From Coriobacteriales bacterium (GTDB taxonomy: Bacteria > Actinomycetota > Coriobacteriia > Coriobacteriales > UBA8131), in contig JAIRXA010000131.1 of the NCBI GenBank assembly GCA_031268525.1, forward strand, positions 1-14,497: a DNA stretch of 14,497 nt, given 5' to 3'. The notes under the pieces are model-generated. The model saw only the letters and a program-made list of their open reading frames with translations. It had not been told where the DNA came from and searched no databases. Of this stretch, positions 7,790 to 14,009 are shown one piece after another. Numbering within the stretch: position 1 is the first letter of the stretch; each line of letters opens with the position of its first letter. The position numbers and the translations under genes were made by a program.

Positions 7790-7814
7790 CATATTCTGGT
7801 AGCATACTCTGGTA
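7790..7814. repeat. direct repeat CATA(T/C)TCTGGTA upstream of lipoprotein gene 1
   Basis: CATATTCTGGTA (7790-7801) and CATACTCTGGTA (7803-7814) differ at one base and are offset by 13 nt. They lie 46-71 nt before the lipoprotein start, in the AT-richer part of the intergenic region where its promoter should be. No unambiguous -35/-10 pair could be chosen, so this may be an operator or part of the promoter. Confidence 0.4.
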
Positions 7815-7841
7815 TCATATGTATGAATAAGTACAGGTACT

Positions 7842-8322
7842 ACGAAGATTGGGGTAGGTCATGAAGAAGCGTTTCTTGGCGGTTGTACTTGCATTGTTTG
7901 CGGCGCTTGCGTTGAGTCTTGGTCTTGTTGCCTGCGGCGGATCATCGTCGGGCGAAGGTTCGTTTGTTGGCACGTATAATCTCTCATCCATGACCATGCA
8001 GGGCATCACGGTTGAGGGCAGCGAGCTGAACGCTGCTCTTGAGGCGATGGGTGGGGCCGATGGCAACAAGCTTGAGGTCCTTGACGGCCAGAACCTTCGC
8101 ATGACCTTTACCGGTCAGGCGATCGAGCTGCCCTATACCGTCCATGGCAACGTGTTGAACTGTTCGGATGCGTCGGGCTCCTTTGACCTGGTTTTTGAGG
8201 GCGACAAGGTGACTTGGGATGTGCCCGAGTCCCTGGCCGGAGCGGGTTATAGCTTCGTGATGATTTTCACGCGCTCATAAAAGCTCGAATCCCACGTAGG
8301 ATCACACCTGTAGGGGCGGACA
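7842..8322 (+). repeat. duplication unit A (lipoprotein gene 1 plus flanks)
   Basis: The similarity to 8434-9025 begins upstream at ACGAAGATTGGGG, covers the whole gene, and continues past the stop through CTCGAATCCCACGTAGGATC into the GTAGGGGCGGAC repeat. Flank identity of this kind indicates segmental tandem duplication rather than separate acquisition of two homologues. Confidence 0.75.
7861..8280 (+). CDS. small lipoprotein, copy 1 of a tandem pair
   Basis: 139 residues. The signal peptide MKKRFLAVVLALFAALALSL is followed by GLVAC, giving a lipidated Cys25, then a short Gly/Ser linker. The mature domain (about 103 residues) starts GTYNLSSMTMQGITVEG and ends FVMIFTRS. Its alternating pattern suggests a small beta-rich, lipocalin-like surface domain of the kind common among Coriobacteriia lipoproteins; I do not recognise a specific function. 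The start is supported by GGGGTAGG shortly before the ATG. The gene is a near-duplicate of the one at 8453-8983: by hand alignment, 13 differences in 103 residues, with matching upstream and downstream flanks. It has one cysteine in the mature domain besides Cys25, in LNCSD. Confidence 0.9.
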   Translation: MKKRFLAVVLALFAALALSLGLVACGGSSSGEGSFVGTYNLSSMTMQGITVEGSELNAALEAMGGADGNKLEVLDGQNLRMTFTGQAIELPYTVHGNVLNCSDASGSFDLVFEGDKVTWDVPESLAGAGYSFVMIFTRS

Positions 8323-8343
8323 TCAGTCCGCCCGCGTGAGCAG
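8309..8343. repeat. GTAGGGGCGGAC palindromic intergenic repeat, copy 1
   Basis: A 35-bp unit with an 8-bp perfect inverted repeat: GGGCGGAC at 8314-8321, loop ATCA, GTCCGCCC at 8326-8333, followed by GCGTGAGCAG. An identical unit lies 59 bp downstream. It resembles the dispersed REP/MITE-like GTAGGGGCGGAC elements seen in intergenic regions of many anaerobes. There is no T tract, so it is an imperfect terminator at best. Confidence 0.8.
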
Positions 8344-8367
8344 GTATGACCCGTAGGTTCCGCGAGG

Positions 8368-8402
8368 TGTAGGGGCGGACATCAGTCCGCCCGCGTGAGC
8401 AG
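8368..8402. repeat. GTAGGGGCGGAC palindromic intergenic repeat, copy 2
   Basis: Identical to the 35-bp unit at 8309-8343, with inverted arms 8373-8380 and 8385-8392. It lies 50 nt before the start of lipoprotein gene 2, so the second gene is separated from the first by two hairpin-forming units. Confidence 0.8.
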
Positions 8403-8452
8403 AGGGAACTTCTCTGGAGCACCACTCAGCACAACGAAGATTGGGGCAGGTT

Positions 8453-8983
8453 ATGAGGAAACGTTTCATAACGCGTGGACTTGCGTTGTTCGCGGTGCTT
8501 GTGTTGAGTTTTGGCCTTGTTGCCTGCGGCGGCAACGCTCCAGCAAGAGATGAGCCGGAGTCAGGGCAAGCATCAGTATCAGAGCCAATCACGAGGGCAG
8601 AGCCAGGATCAGATCCGGCACCAGGATCAGATCCGTCGTCAGGATCACAGACAGAGGCCACCGGGTTCATTGGCACGTATAATCTCTCGTCCATGACCAT
8701 GGGGGGCATCACGGTTGAGGGCAGCGAGCTGAACGCTGCTCTTGAGGCGATGGGCGGAGCCGAGGGCAATAAACTTGAAGTTCTTGACGGCCAGAACCTT
8801 TGCATGACCTTTGCCGGTCAGGCGATCGAGCTGCCCTATACCGCCTATGGCAACGTGTTGACCTGCTCGGATTATTCGGGCTCCTTTGATCTGGTTTTCG
8901 AGGGTAATCGAGTGACCTGGGATGTGCCTGAGTCGTTGGCTGGAGAAGGCAATGCCTTCGTGATGATCTTTACGCGTTCATAA
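8453..8983 (+). CDS. small lipoprotein, copy 2 of a tandem pair, with extended linker
   Basis: 176 residues from the ATG at 8453. This start aligns with that of copy 1 and has GGGGCAGG just upstream; the in-frame TTG at 8441 is less likely. The signal peptide ends GLVAC (Cys25). A linker of roughly 40 residues rich in Pro, Ser, Glu, Asp and Gly follows (EPGSDPAPGSDPSSGS), where copy 1 has about 8 residues. The beta-rich domain of about 103 residues then matches copy 1 at all but 13 positions. Copy 2 has two cysteines in this domain (LCMTF and LTCSD) against one in copy 1, so only copy 2 could form an intradomain disulfide. The longer linker would place the domain further from the membrane or through more of the cell wall. 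Function unknown. Confidence 0.9.
   Translation: MRKRFITRGLALFAVLVLSFGLVACGGNAPARDEPESGQASVSEPITRAEPGSDPAPGSDPSSGSQTEATGFIGTYNLSSMTMGGITVEGSELNAALEAMGGAEGNKLEVLDGQNLCMTFAGQAIELPYTAYGNVLTCSDYSGSFDLVFEGNRVTWDVPESLAGEGNAFVMIFTRS
8603..8650 (+). repeat. 18-bp repeats encoding the lipoprotein linker
   Basis: About 2.7 copies of an 18-bp unit starting CCAGGATCAGATCCG encode PGSDPA-, PGSDPS- and a third partial SGSQ unit. The period is a multiple of three, so copy-number change would lengthen or shorten the linker without breaking the frame. Confidence 0.7.
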
Positions 8984-9011
8984 AGGCTCGAATCCCACGT
9001 AGGATCGCATC

Positions 9012-9040
9012 TGTAGGGGCGGACAAAGCCCGCCCCTACA
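9012..9040. repeat. GTAGGGGCGGAC palindromic repeat, copy 3 (full palindrome), possible bidirectional terminator
   Basis: TGTAGGGGCGG (9012-9022) pairs perfectly with CCGCCCCTACA (9030-9040) around a 7-nt loop, an 11-bp GC-rich stem. It sits between the convergent lipoprotein gene 2 and the 940-residue iron-sulfur protein gene. There is no T tract on either side, so intrinsic termination would be inefficient. It is probably a REP/MITE-like element doing double duty. Confidence 0.7.
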
Positions 9041-9094
9041 AAGAACGATGGGTCACCTACTCACTTCTGTCGCCTACCCGCCTTGACCGTCCGC

Positions 9095-11917
9095 TTATAT
9101 CCCGCGCTCAAAGTTGTCTCTGGCCACCGAGATCATCAGCTTGATGCGGTTGAGCTGGTTGACCTCGCTGGCACCGGGGTCGTAGTCCACGGCAACGATG
9201 TTGCTTTCGGGATGCAGTCGCCGCAACTCCTTGATCACACCCTTGCCGGTCACATGGTTGGGCAGGCAGGCAAAGGGCTGCGTACAGACGATATTCGGGC
9301 AGCCCGTGTGGATGAGTTCGAGCATCTCGGCGGTCAGGAGCCAACCCTCACCCATTGAGTTGCAGAGGCTCAGCACCTGACGCGCGTAGTCGCCCAACTC
9401 GTAGATGCTTGCTGGTGGGGTGAAGCGTTCGCTTTGCTCCATCGCCCTGATGAGGGGACGACGCAGTCGGTTGAGCAGTGCGATCGCGAACCTGGAACCG
9501 AGGACGCTCTTGCCTGACTTGGCGAGTTCCTGCCTCTGCCAGATGCTGTTGGACATGCCAAAGAGGAAAAACTCCGTCAACCCGGGCACGACAACTTCGC
9601 AGCCTTCAGCCTCGATGACATCGACGATGCCATTATTGGCCGTTGGGTGGAACTTCACGAGTATTTCGCCAACGACACCAACACGTGGTTTGCTCCGGTC
9701 ATCTGTCAGAGGCAGGGTGTCGAAGTCGCGCACGATCCGACGTGCAGTGCGTCCGAAGGCACGGTGGCTCATGTGGCCGGCGATCTGTGCGCCGCAGGTG
9801 TCCATCCAATGACGATAGAGGGCTTCCGCGGTACCGGGCACAGCCTCGTAGGGGCGCGTACGATAGAGGCAGGTCATCAGCAGGTCGCCGTAAAAGAAAG
9901 CGTAAATCGCACGTCTGAGCAGGTCGGGACTTACGGAAAAGCCAGGGTTATGCTCGCCGCCGATGTCGTGGAAGCTCAGGGCGATGACCGGTACCTGTGG
10001 GTAGCCAGCTTCACGCAGGGCTTTGCGAATCAGGCCGATGTAGTTCGTGGCGCGGCAGCCACCGCCGGTCTGAGTTATGATCACTGCCGTCCGATCGAGG
10101 TCGTAGCGGCCCGAGGTAACAGCCTCCATGATCTGGCCCGTGACCAGAATCGAGGGATAGCAGATGTCGTTGTTCGTGAATTTCAGGCCCGCCTCAACCG
10201 CCGCCGGATCAACCGAGGGCAAAAGCTCAATGTTGTAGCCCGCCTTGTTGAAGGCGCCCATCAGCAGCTCAAAGTGGATAGGCGCCATTTGCGGACTGAG
10301 GATGGTGTAGCGCTCTTCGCGCATCTTCTTGGTGAAGCGCGGCTTGTCGATGGCGGTGGAGGGCGGTGCGGTGGCGTCGGAGGGCGACGTGGTGTCGGAG
10401 AGCGGTGGGGCGGTTGAGAGCGGTATGGCGGCGTCGGATGTTGGTGCGGTGGAGGACGTTGGTGCGGTGGTGATGCAACCATCGGCATCAAGGGCAGCCG
10501 TGGCATCGGCATCAAGGGCAGCCGCCACCACGCCGCTCTGCTCCTGTTGTTCGCGCAGAGCGGCGAACAGGGATCGGATACGGATGCGAGCGGCGCCAAG
10601 ATTGGACACTTCGTCAATTTTGAGCACGGTGTATATCTTGCCCGCGGCCTCCAATATCTCCTGCACCTGATCAGTCGTAATAGCATCCAATCCACAGCCA
10701 AAGCTATTAAGTTGTATCAGATCGAGATTGTCGCGAAGAGTACAGAGCTTGGCGGCGGCATACAGGCGCGAGTGAAACATCCACTGGTCGACGACACGCA
10801 GCGGTCGTTCGGGTTTGTGGAGATGGGCGACGCTGTCCTCGGTAAGCACCGCAAGGCCAAAGCTGGCAACCAGCTCAGGGATCGAGTGATTGATCTCCGG
10901 GTCGAGGTGATAGGGCCGACCAGCGAGGACAATGCCGTGGGTGCCGGTTTTCTCCATCCACTGCAGAGCGTCTTCGCCCGCTTGACGGATGTCTGTCTTG
11001 AAGGCGTCGTCTTCGTCCCAAGCGTGGGCAACTGCCTGCTGTATTTCCGGCAAGGCAGGAGCACTGCCCTTGAGTTGAGGATGTGCGTCCCAGAGCTCGG
11101 CAAAGATCTCACAGAGGCGCTCGGCCAGACGCTCGCGGTGATCGTAGGGGACAAAGGGGTTGAGGAAGGGCACCTGTGCGTTGGCTGGGTTGAGCTCCTC
11201 GACATTGAGCTTGATGACCTCGGGATAGCTCACGACCACCGGACAGTTAAAGTGGTTGGGAGCACCCTCGTCTTCCTGCCGCTCATAGCGGATGCAGGGA
11301 TACCAGATGAAATCTACAGTCTGGTTCTGTACCAGCTCCATGATATGGCCATGCGAGAGCTTGGCGGGGTAGCAGACGCTCTCGGAGGGCATCGACTCGA
11401 TGCCAGCTTCATAGGTCGCCTTACGGGACTCAGAGCTGAGGACGGTGGCGAATCTGAGCTCCTTGAGCAGGGTGAACCAGAAGGGGTAGTTCTCAAACAT
11501 ATTGAGTACGCGTGGGATGCCGACGGTTGGGCGTGTGGCCTGCTCGGGGGTCAGCGGGATGTAGGGATTGTGCGGGCTGCCGTCAAAAAGCCGCTCGCGT
11601 TTGTAGGCAAAAACATTGGGCAGGTCTTTGGTTCGTGCGACAACACCTGCGCCTTTTTCGCAACGGTTGCCGGTGATGAAGCGGTGCTGCTTGCCGGTGA
11701 CAGGGTCGGCTCCAAAGTTGTTGATGGTCAACAGGCAGTTGTTGGAGCACTTGCCACAGCGCACGGTGGTGTGCGTTGGGCTGAGCGCTGCCAGTGCCTG
11801 CGCATCAAGCAGGGTGGAGTGTCGGTTCGGCTGCGATGTGTCGAGCAGGGTGGAGTGTCGGCTGAGTTTAGGCTGCAACGTGTCGAGCAGGCTTGAGCGT
11901 GGGTTAGGCTGCGGCAT
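9095..11917 (-). CDS. DUF2229/HgdB-like iron-sulfur protein, partner of the acyl-CoA dehydratase activase
   Basis: 940 residues. The N-terminus has three imperfect HSTLLDT repeats (8-38), then a cysteine cluster CGKCSNNC with a later Cys86 (Cys54, 57, 61, 86), probably an Fe-S or zinc site. Residues about 125-455 form the DUF2229 (COG3580-type) domain: VGIPRVLNMFENYPFWFTLL, SVCYPAKLSHG, YPCIRYE, NSFGCGLDAITTDQ. A repeat-rich disordered linker occupies 464-524. Residues about 525-940 are COG3581/HgdB-like: NDICYPSILVTGQ, QTGGGCRATNY, GEILVKFHPTANN, QPFACLPNHVTGKG. In many anaerobes these domains are fused behind the activase; here they form a separate gene. Its start overlaps the activase stop by 14 nt and is preceded by GAGGG. 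It probably accepts electrons from the activase for a low-potential reduction; the substrate is unknown. Confidence 0.9.
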   Translation of the reverse strand: MPQPNPRSSLLDTLQPKLSRHSTLLDTSQPNRHSTLLDAQALAALSPTHTTVRCGKCSNNCLLTINNFGADPVTGKQHRFITGNRCEKGAGVVARTKDLPNVFAYKRERLFDGSPHNPYIPLTPEQATRPTVGIPRVLNMFENYPFWFTLLKELRFATVLSSESRKATYEAGIESMPSESVCYPAKLSHGHIMELVQNQTVDFIWYPCIRYERQEDEGAPNHFNCPVVVSYPEVIKLNVEELNPANAQVPFLNPFVPYDHRERLAERLCEIFAELWDAHPQLKGSAPALPEIQQAVAHAWDEDDAFKTDIRQAGEDALQWMEKTGTHGIVLAGRPYHLDPEINHSIPELVASFGLAVLTEDSVAHLHKPERPLRVVDQWMFHSRLYAAAKLCTLRDNLDLIQLNSFGCGLDAITTDQVQEILEAAGKIYTVLKIDEVSNLGAARIRIRSLFAALREQQEQSGVVAAALDADATAALDADGCITTAPTSSTAPTSDAAIPLSTAPPLSDTTSPSDATAPPSTAIDKPRFTKKMREERYTILSPQMAPIHFELLMGAFNKAGYNIELLPSVDPAAVEAGLKFTNNDICYPSILVTGQIMEAVTSGRYDLDRTAVIITQTGGGCRATNYIGLIRKALREAGYPQVPVIALSFHDIGGEHNPGFSVSPDLLRRAIYAFFYGDLLMTCLYRTRPYEAVPGTAEALYRHWMDTCGAQIAGHMSHRAFGRTARRIVRDFDTLPLTDDRSKPRVGVVGEILVKFHPTANNGIVDVIEAEGCEVVVPGLTEFFLFGMSNSIWQRQELAKSGKSVLGSRFAIALLNRLRRPLIRAMEQSERFTPPASIYELGDYARQVLSLCNSMGEGWLLTAEMLELIHTGCPNIVCTQPFACLPNHVTGKGVIKELRRLHPESNIVAVDYDPGASEVNQLNRIKLMISVARDNFERGI
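10346..10528 (-). repeat. repeat-rich linker between DUF2229 and HgdB-like domains
   Basis: Encodes residues 464-524, rich in Ala, Thr, Ser, Pro and Asp. A 21-bp sequence is repeated exactly at 10480-10500 and 10504-10524 (period 24 bp, AALDADAT then AALDADG). A run of Ser/Thr/Pro-rich short repeats with GTTGGTGCGGTGG-type motifs follows. It is probably disordered and flexible. Confidence 0.75.
11808..11903 (-). repeat. three imperfect repeats at the N-terminus of the DUF2229 protein
   Basis: Units beginning AGCAGG (plus strand) occur at 11808, 11844 and 11886, so the periods are 36 and 42 bp. They encode three versions of a SSLLDT / HSTLLDT motif separated by QP-rich residues. The repeats lie upstream of the CGKCSNNC cluster, in the first 40 codons. 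Confidence 0.7.
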
Positions 11918-14009
11918 AACGATCCCTCGCTAACAGGGCGGCGCCAAAAGCACCCATCAGCCCGGCGATGTCGGGGCGAATGGCATCGCGTCCCAATAAC
12001 AATTCAAAGGCACGGAGCACCGCGTCGTTGAGAAAGGTGCCCCCCTGTACGACAATGTGACTGCCCACGTCGCGTGGGTCGCGTATCTTGATGACCTTGA
12101 ACAGAGCATTCTTGATGACCGAGTAGGACAGGCCAGCCGAGACGTCGCCTACCGACGCCCCTTCCTTCTGGGCCTGTTTGACCCGCGAGTTCATGAACAC
12201 CGTGCAGCGGCTACCGAGGTCGACGGGGTTGGCCGCGGCGATCGCAGCGCGCGCGAACTCCTCAACCGAAAGACCGAGCGAGATGGCAAAACTCTCAATA
12301 AAGGAGCCACAGCCCGACGAGCAGGCTTCGTTGAGCATGATGTGGTCGATGACGCCATCTTTGATGCGCAGACACTTCATGTCCTGACCGCCGATGTCGA
12401 GAATGAAATCGACCTCGGGCTGAAGTTGTTGAGCACCGCGCAGATGGGCGATGGTTTCAATCTCACCGGAGTCAGCCTGCAGGGCTTCGAGCAGCAGACC
12501 CTCGCCGTAGCCGGTGACCGTGCTGTGGCCGATCCAGATGTTTGGCGGGAGGGCTTCGTAGAGTTGACCGATGGCGTGCTTGGCGGCACCGAGCACGTCG
12601 CCGCGGTTGTTGGCATAAAAATCCCAGAGCAGCTCGCCTGTTTGGGTAATCAGCGCAGCCTTGAAGGTCGTGGAGCCGGCGTCGATACCGAGAAAGGCGG
12701 GGCCTTCGTGGGCTTCAAGCGCGCGGCGTGGGATCGTGGCCTGCGTGTGGCGGCTGCAAAACGCCTCGTAATCGGCGGGCGTGGCGAAGAGAGGATCGAG
12801 TCGCACGACCTCCGAGCCCTGAGTGTCACCAAGCTGCTGCAGGCGTGCGAGGATCGCGGGCAGGGAGAGGGCGCTTTGGAGAAGGTCGGGCGCGGCTTTA
12901 CCGGGTGCCGCTTTGTCGGGTGCCGCTTTGTCGGGCGCAGCTTTACCGGGTGCGGCTTTGCCGGGTGCCGCTTTGTCGGGCGCAGCTTTGTCGGGCGCGG
13001 CTTTACCGGGTGCGGATTCTCCAACGGTCTCCCCGGACTTCTCCGCATCCCGGGCGCTTTTTTCCGCCGCTTCGCGCGCCAGCTTGGCTCCGGCCAGAGC
13101 TGCGCCCTGAGCCACGAACAGATGAGCATCGTCGGGGCGGATGACCTGTTCGGGGGTCAGGTTGAGCGTGAGGATAAAGCGTTTCTCCAGTTCAGGAAGG
13201 TACTGCAAAGGCCCACCGAGGAAAGCGATCGTACCACGGATCGGGCGGCCACAGGCCAGACCGGAGATGGTCTGAGTGACCACACTTTGGAAGATTGAGG
13301 CGGCGATGTCCTCTTTGCGCGCGCCTTCGTTGAGCAGCGGTTGCACGTCGGTTTTTGCGAAGACGCCACAGCGCGAGGCGATGGGATAGATGATCTCGGC
13401 ACCTGTGGCCAACTTATTGAGCCCGGCAGCATCGGTGTTGAGCAGGGTGGCCATCTGGTCGATGAAGGAGCCGGTGCCGCCTGCGCAGGTGCCATTCATG
13501 CGCTGTTCGATGCCCGCGCCCGCTCGCTCAAAATAGATGATTTTGGCATCCTCGCCGCCGAGCTCAATGGCGACGTCAGTGGCGGGCGCGAAGGCGCTGA
13601 TGGCGGTCTTGGAAGCGATGACCTCCTGAACAAAGGGAAGACTGAGCCACTGGGCCAGCAACAGCCCGCCCGAGCCGGTGAGAGCTACGCTCATCGCTTG
13701 GTCTTTGAGATGTGCTGCCGCGGCCTCCAGTATTTCGGCGATGGTGGCGCGAATGTCGGTGTGATGACGCTGGTATTCGGAGAAGACGAGTTTGTTGCTG
13801 GCGTCGAGCACTGCCAGCTTGACGGTCGTCGAACCGATGTCGATGCCGCAGTGCAGGGTCGGGGTAGATGCGGTGGGGGTGGCCGTGGCGTGGGCGGTAG
13901 CAGCGGAGGCCACGGTGGATGTGGAGAGCGTGGTGGGCGTGGAGGGGGTGGCAGCAGCGGAGGCCACGGTGGGCATGGAAGGCGCAGAGGGCGTGGAGTA
14001 CGAGCTCAT
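11904..14009 (-). CDS. two-domain ASKHA activase (2-hydroxyacyl-CoA dehydratase activator family, BcrAD/BadFG type)
   Basis: 701 residues from the ATG at 14009, which overlaps the TetR stop in an ATGA and has GAGG 6 nt upstream; an upstream in-frame start at 14114 is less likely. Residues 1-50 are a Ser/Thr/Ala/Pro-rich tail. ASKHA domain 1 has GIDIGSTTVK (55-64), ELGGEDAK, NGTCAGGTGSF (Cys175) and SRCGVFAKTDV (Cys214). Residues 336-375 are eight KAAP(D/G) repeats. ASKHA domain 2 has GIDAGSTTFK (441-450), DIGGQDMK, NEACSSGCGSF (Cys563, Cys567) and SRCTVFMNSRV (Cys602). In HgdC, cysteines at the matching positions hold a [4Fe-4S] cluster at the dimer interface, so each domain could contribute to such a cluster. 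The protein would use ATP hydrolysis to push a low-potential electron onto a partner, most likely the DUF2229 protein encoded next. HgdC itself has one such domain; here two are in tandem. Confidence 0.92.
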   Translation of the reverse strand: MSSYSTPSAPSMPTVASAAATPSTPTTLSTSTVASAATAHATATPTASTPTLHCGIDIGSTTVKLAVLDASNKLVFSEYQRHHTDIRATIAEILEAAAAHLKDQAMSVALTGSGGLLLAQWLSLPFVQEVIASKTAISAFAPATDVAIELGGEDAKIIYFERAGAGIEQRMNGTCAGGTGSFIDQMATLLNTDAAGLNKLATGAEIIYPIASRCGVFAKTDVQPLLNEGARKEDIAASIFQSVVTQTISGLACGRPIRGTIAFLGGPLQYLPELEKRFILTLNLTPEQVIRPDDAHLFVAQGAALAGAKLAREAAEKSARDAEKSGETVGESAPGKAAPDKAAPDKAAPGKAAPGKAAPDKAAPDKAAPGKAAPDLLQSALSLPAILARLQQLGDTQGSEVVRLDPLFATPADYEAFCSRHTQATIPRRALEAHEGPAFLGIDAGSTTFKAALITQTGELLWDFYANNRGDVLGAAKHAIGQLYEALPPNIWIGHSTVTGYGEGLLLEALQADSGEIETIAHLRGAQQLQPEVDFILDIGGQDMKCLRIKDGVIDHIMLNEACSSGCGSFIESFAISLGLSVEEFARAAIAAANPVDLGSRCTVFMNSRVKQAQKEGASVGDVSAGLSYSVIKNALFKVIKIRDPRDVGSHIVVQGGTFLNDAVLRAFELLLGRDAIRPDIAGLMGAFGAALLARDRYAAA
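11924..11928 (-). promoter_or_regulatory. ribosome binding site of the DUF2229 protein gene, inside the activase 3' end
   Basis: GAGGG on the minus strand lies 6 nt before the ATG at 11917 and within the last codons of the activase. An in-frame TAG at 11932-11930 precedes it. The second protein is therefore initiated independently or by coupled re-initiation; it is not an open continuation of the activase frame. Confidence 0.65.
12885..13011 (-). repeat. eight 15-bp repeats encoding KAAP(D/G) linker
   Basis: Eight near-identical 15-bp units (plus-strand pattern GCNGCTTTRYCGGGY) encode eight tandem Lys-Ala-Ala-Pro-Asp/Gly motifs, residues 336-375 of the activase, between its two ASKHA domains. 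The unit length keeps the frame whatever the copy number. The linker should be extended and positively charged in part. Confidence 0.9.
13860..14006 (-). repeat. Ser/Thr/Ala/Pro-rich N-terminal tail of the activase
   Basis: Encodes residues 2-50 with recurring TPS, STP, TVAS and ATAT patterns. The DNA carries a direct repeat of GCAGCGGAGGCCACGGTG. It has no hydrophobic core, so it is not a signal peptide. It is probably disordered. Confidence 0.65.

Larger units (their letters stand above)
8434..9025 (+). repeat. duplication unit B (lipoprotein gene 2 plus flanks)
   Basis: Counterpart of 7842-8322. It differs mainly by an in-frame insertion encoding a Pro/Ser/Gly/Asp linker after the lipobox, plus scattered substitutions. 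The downstream flank again runs into a GTAGGGGCGGAC element, here in its fully palindromic form. Confidence 0.75.

Noticed and set aside
8309..8402. Possible minimal CRISPR array (two identical 35-bp units with a 24-bp spacer)
   Set aside because: Only two units, strong internal palindrome, third copy diverged and outside the array, and no cas genes in the window. It fits an intergenic REP-like repeat better.
10547..11896. 449-codon open frame on the plus strand opposite the DUF2229 protein gene
   Set aside because: The minus-strand frame has recognisable conserved motifs throughout. The plus-strand translation resembles no family and is a by-product of codon bias on the other strand.
11904..11932. 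Sequencing frameshift splitting one long activase gene
   Set aside because: The downstream gene has its own ribosome binding site and ATG, and there is an in-frame stop just upstream. This makes a true gene start more likely, although an error cannot be fully excluded from one sequence.
12057..13298. 413-codon plus-strand frame with Gly/Phe/Arg repeats opposite the activase
   Set aside because: The apparent repeats are the antisense reading of the KAAP(D/G) units. Both ASKHA domains on the minus strand are intact.
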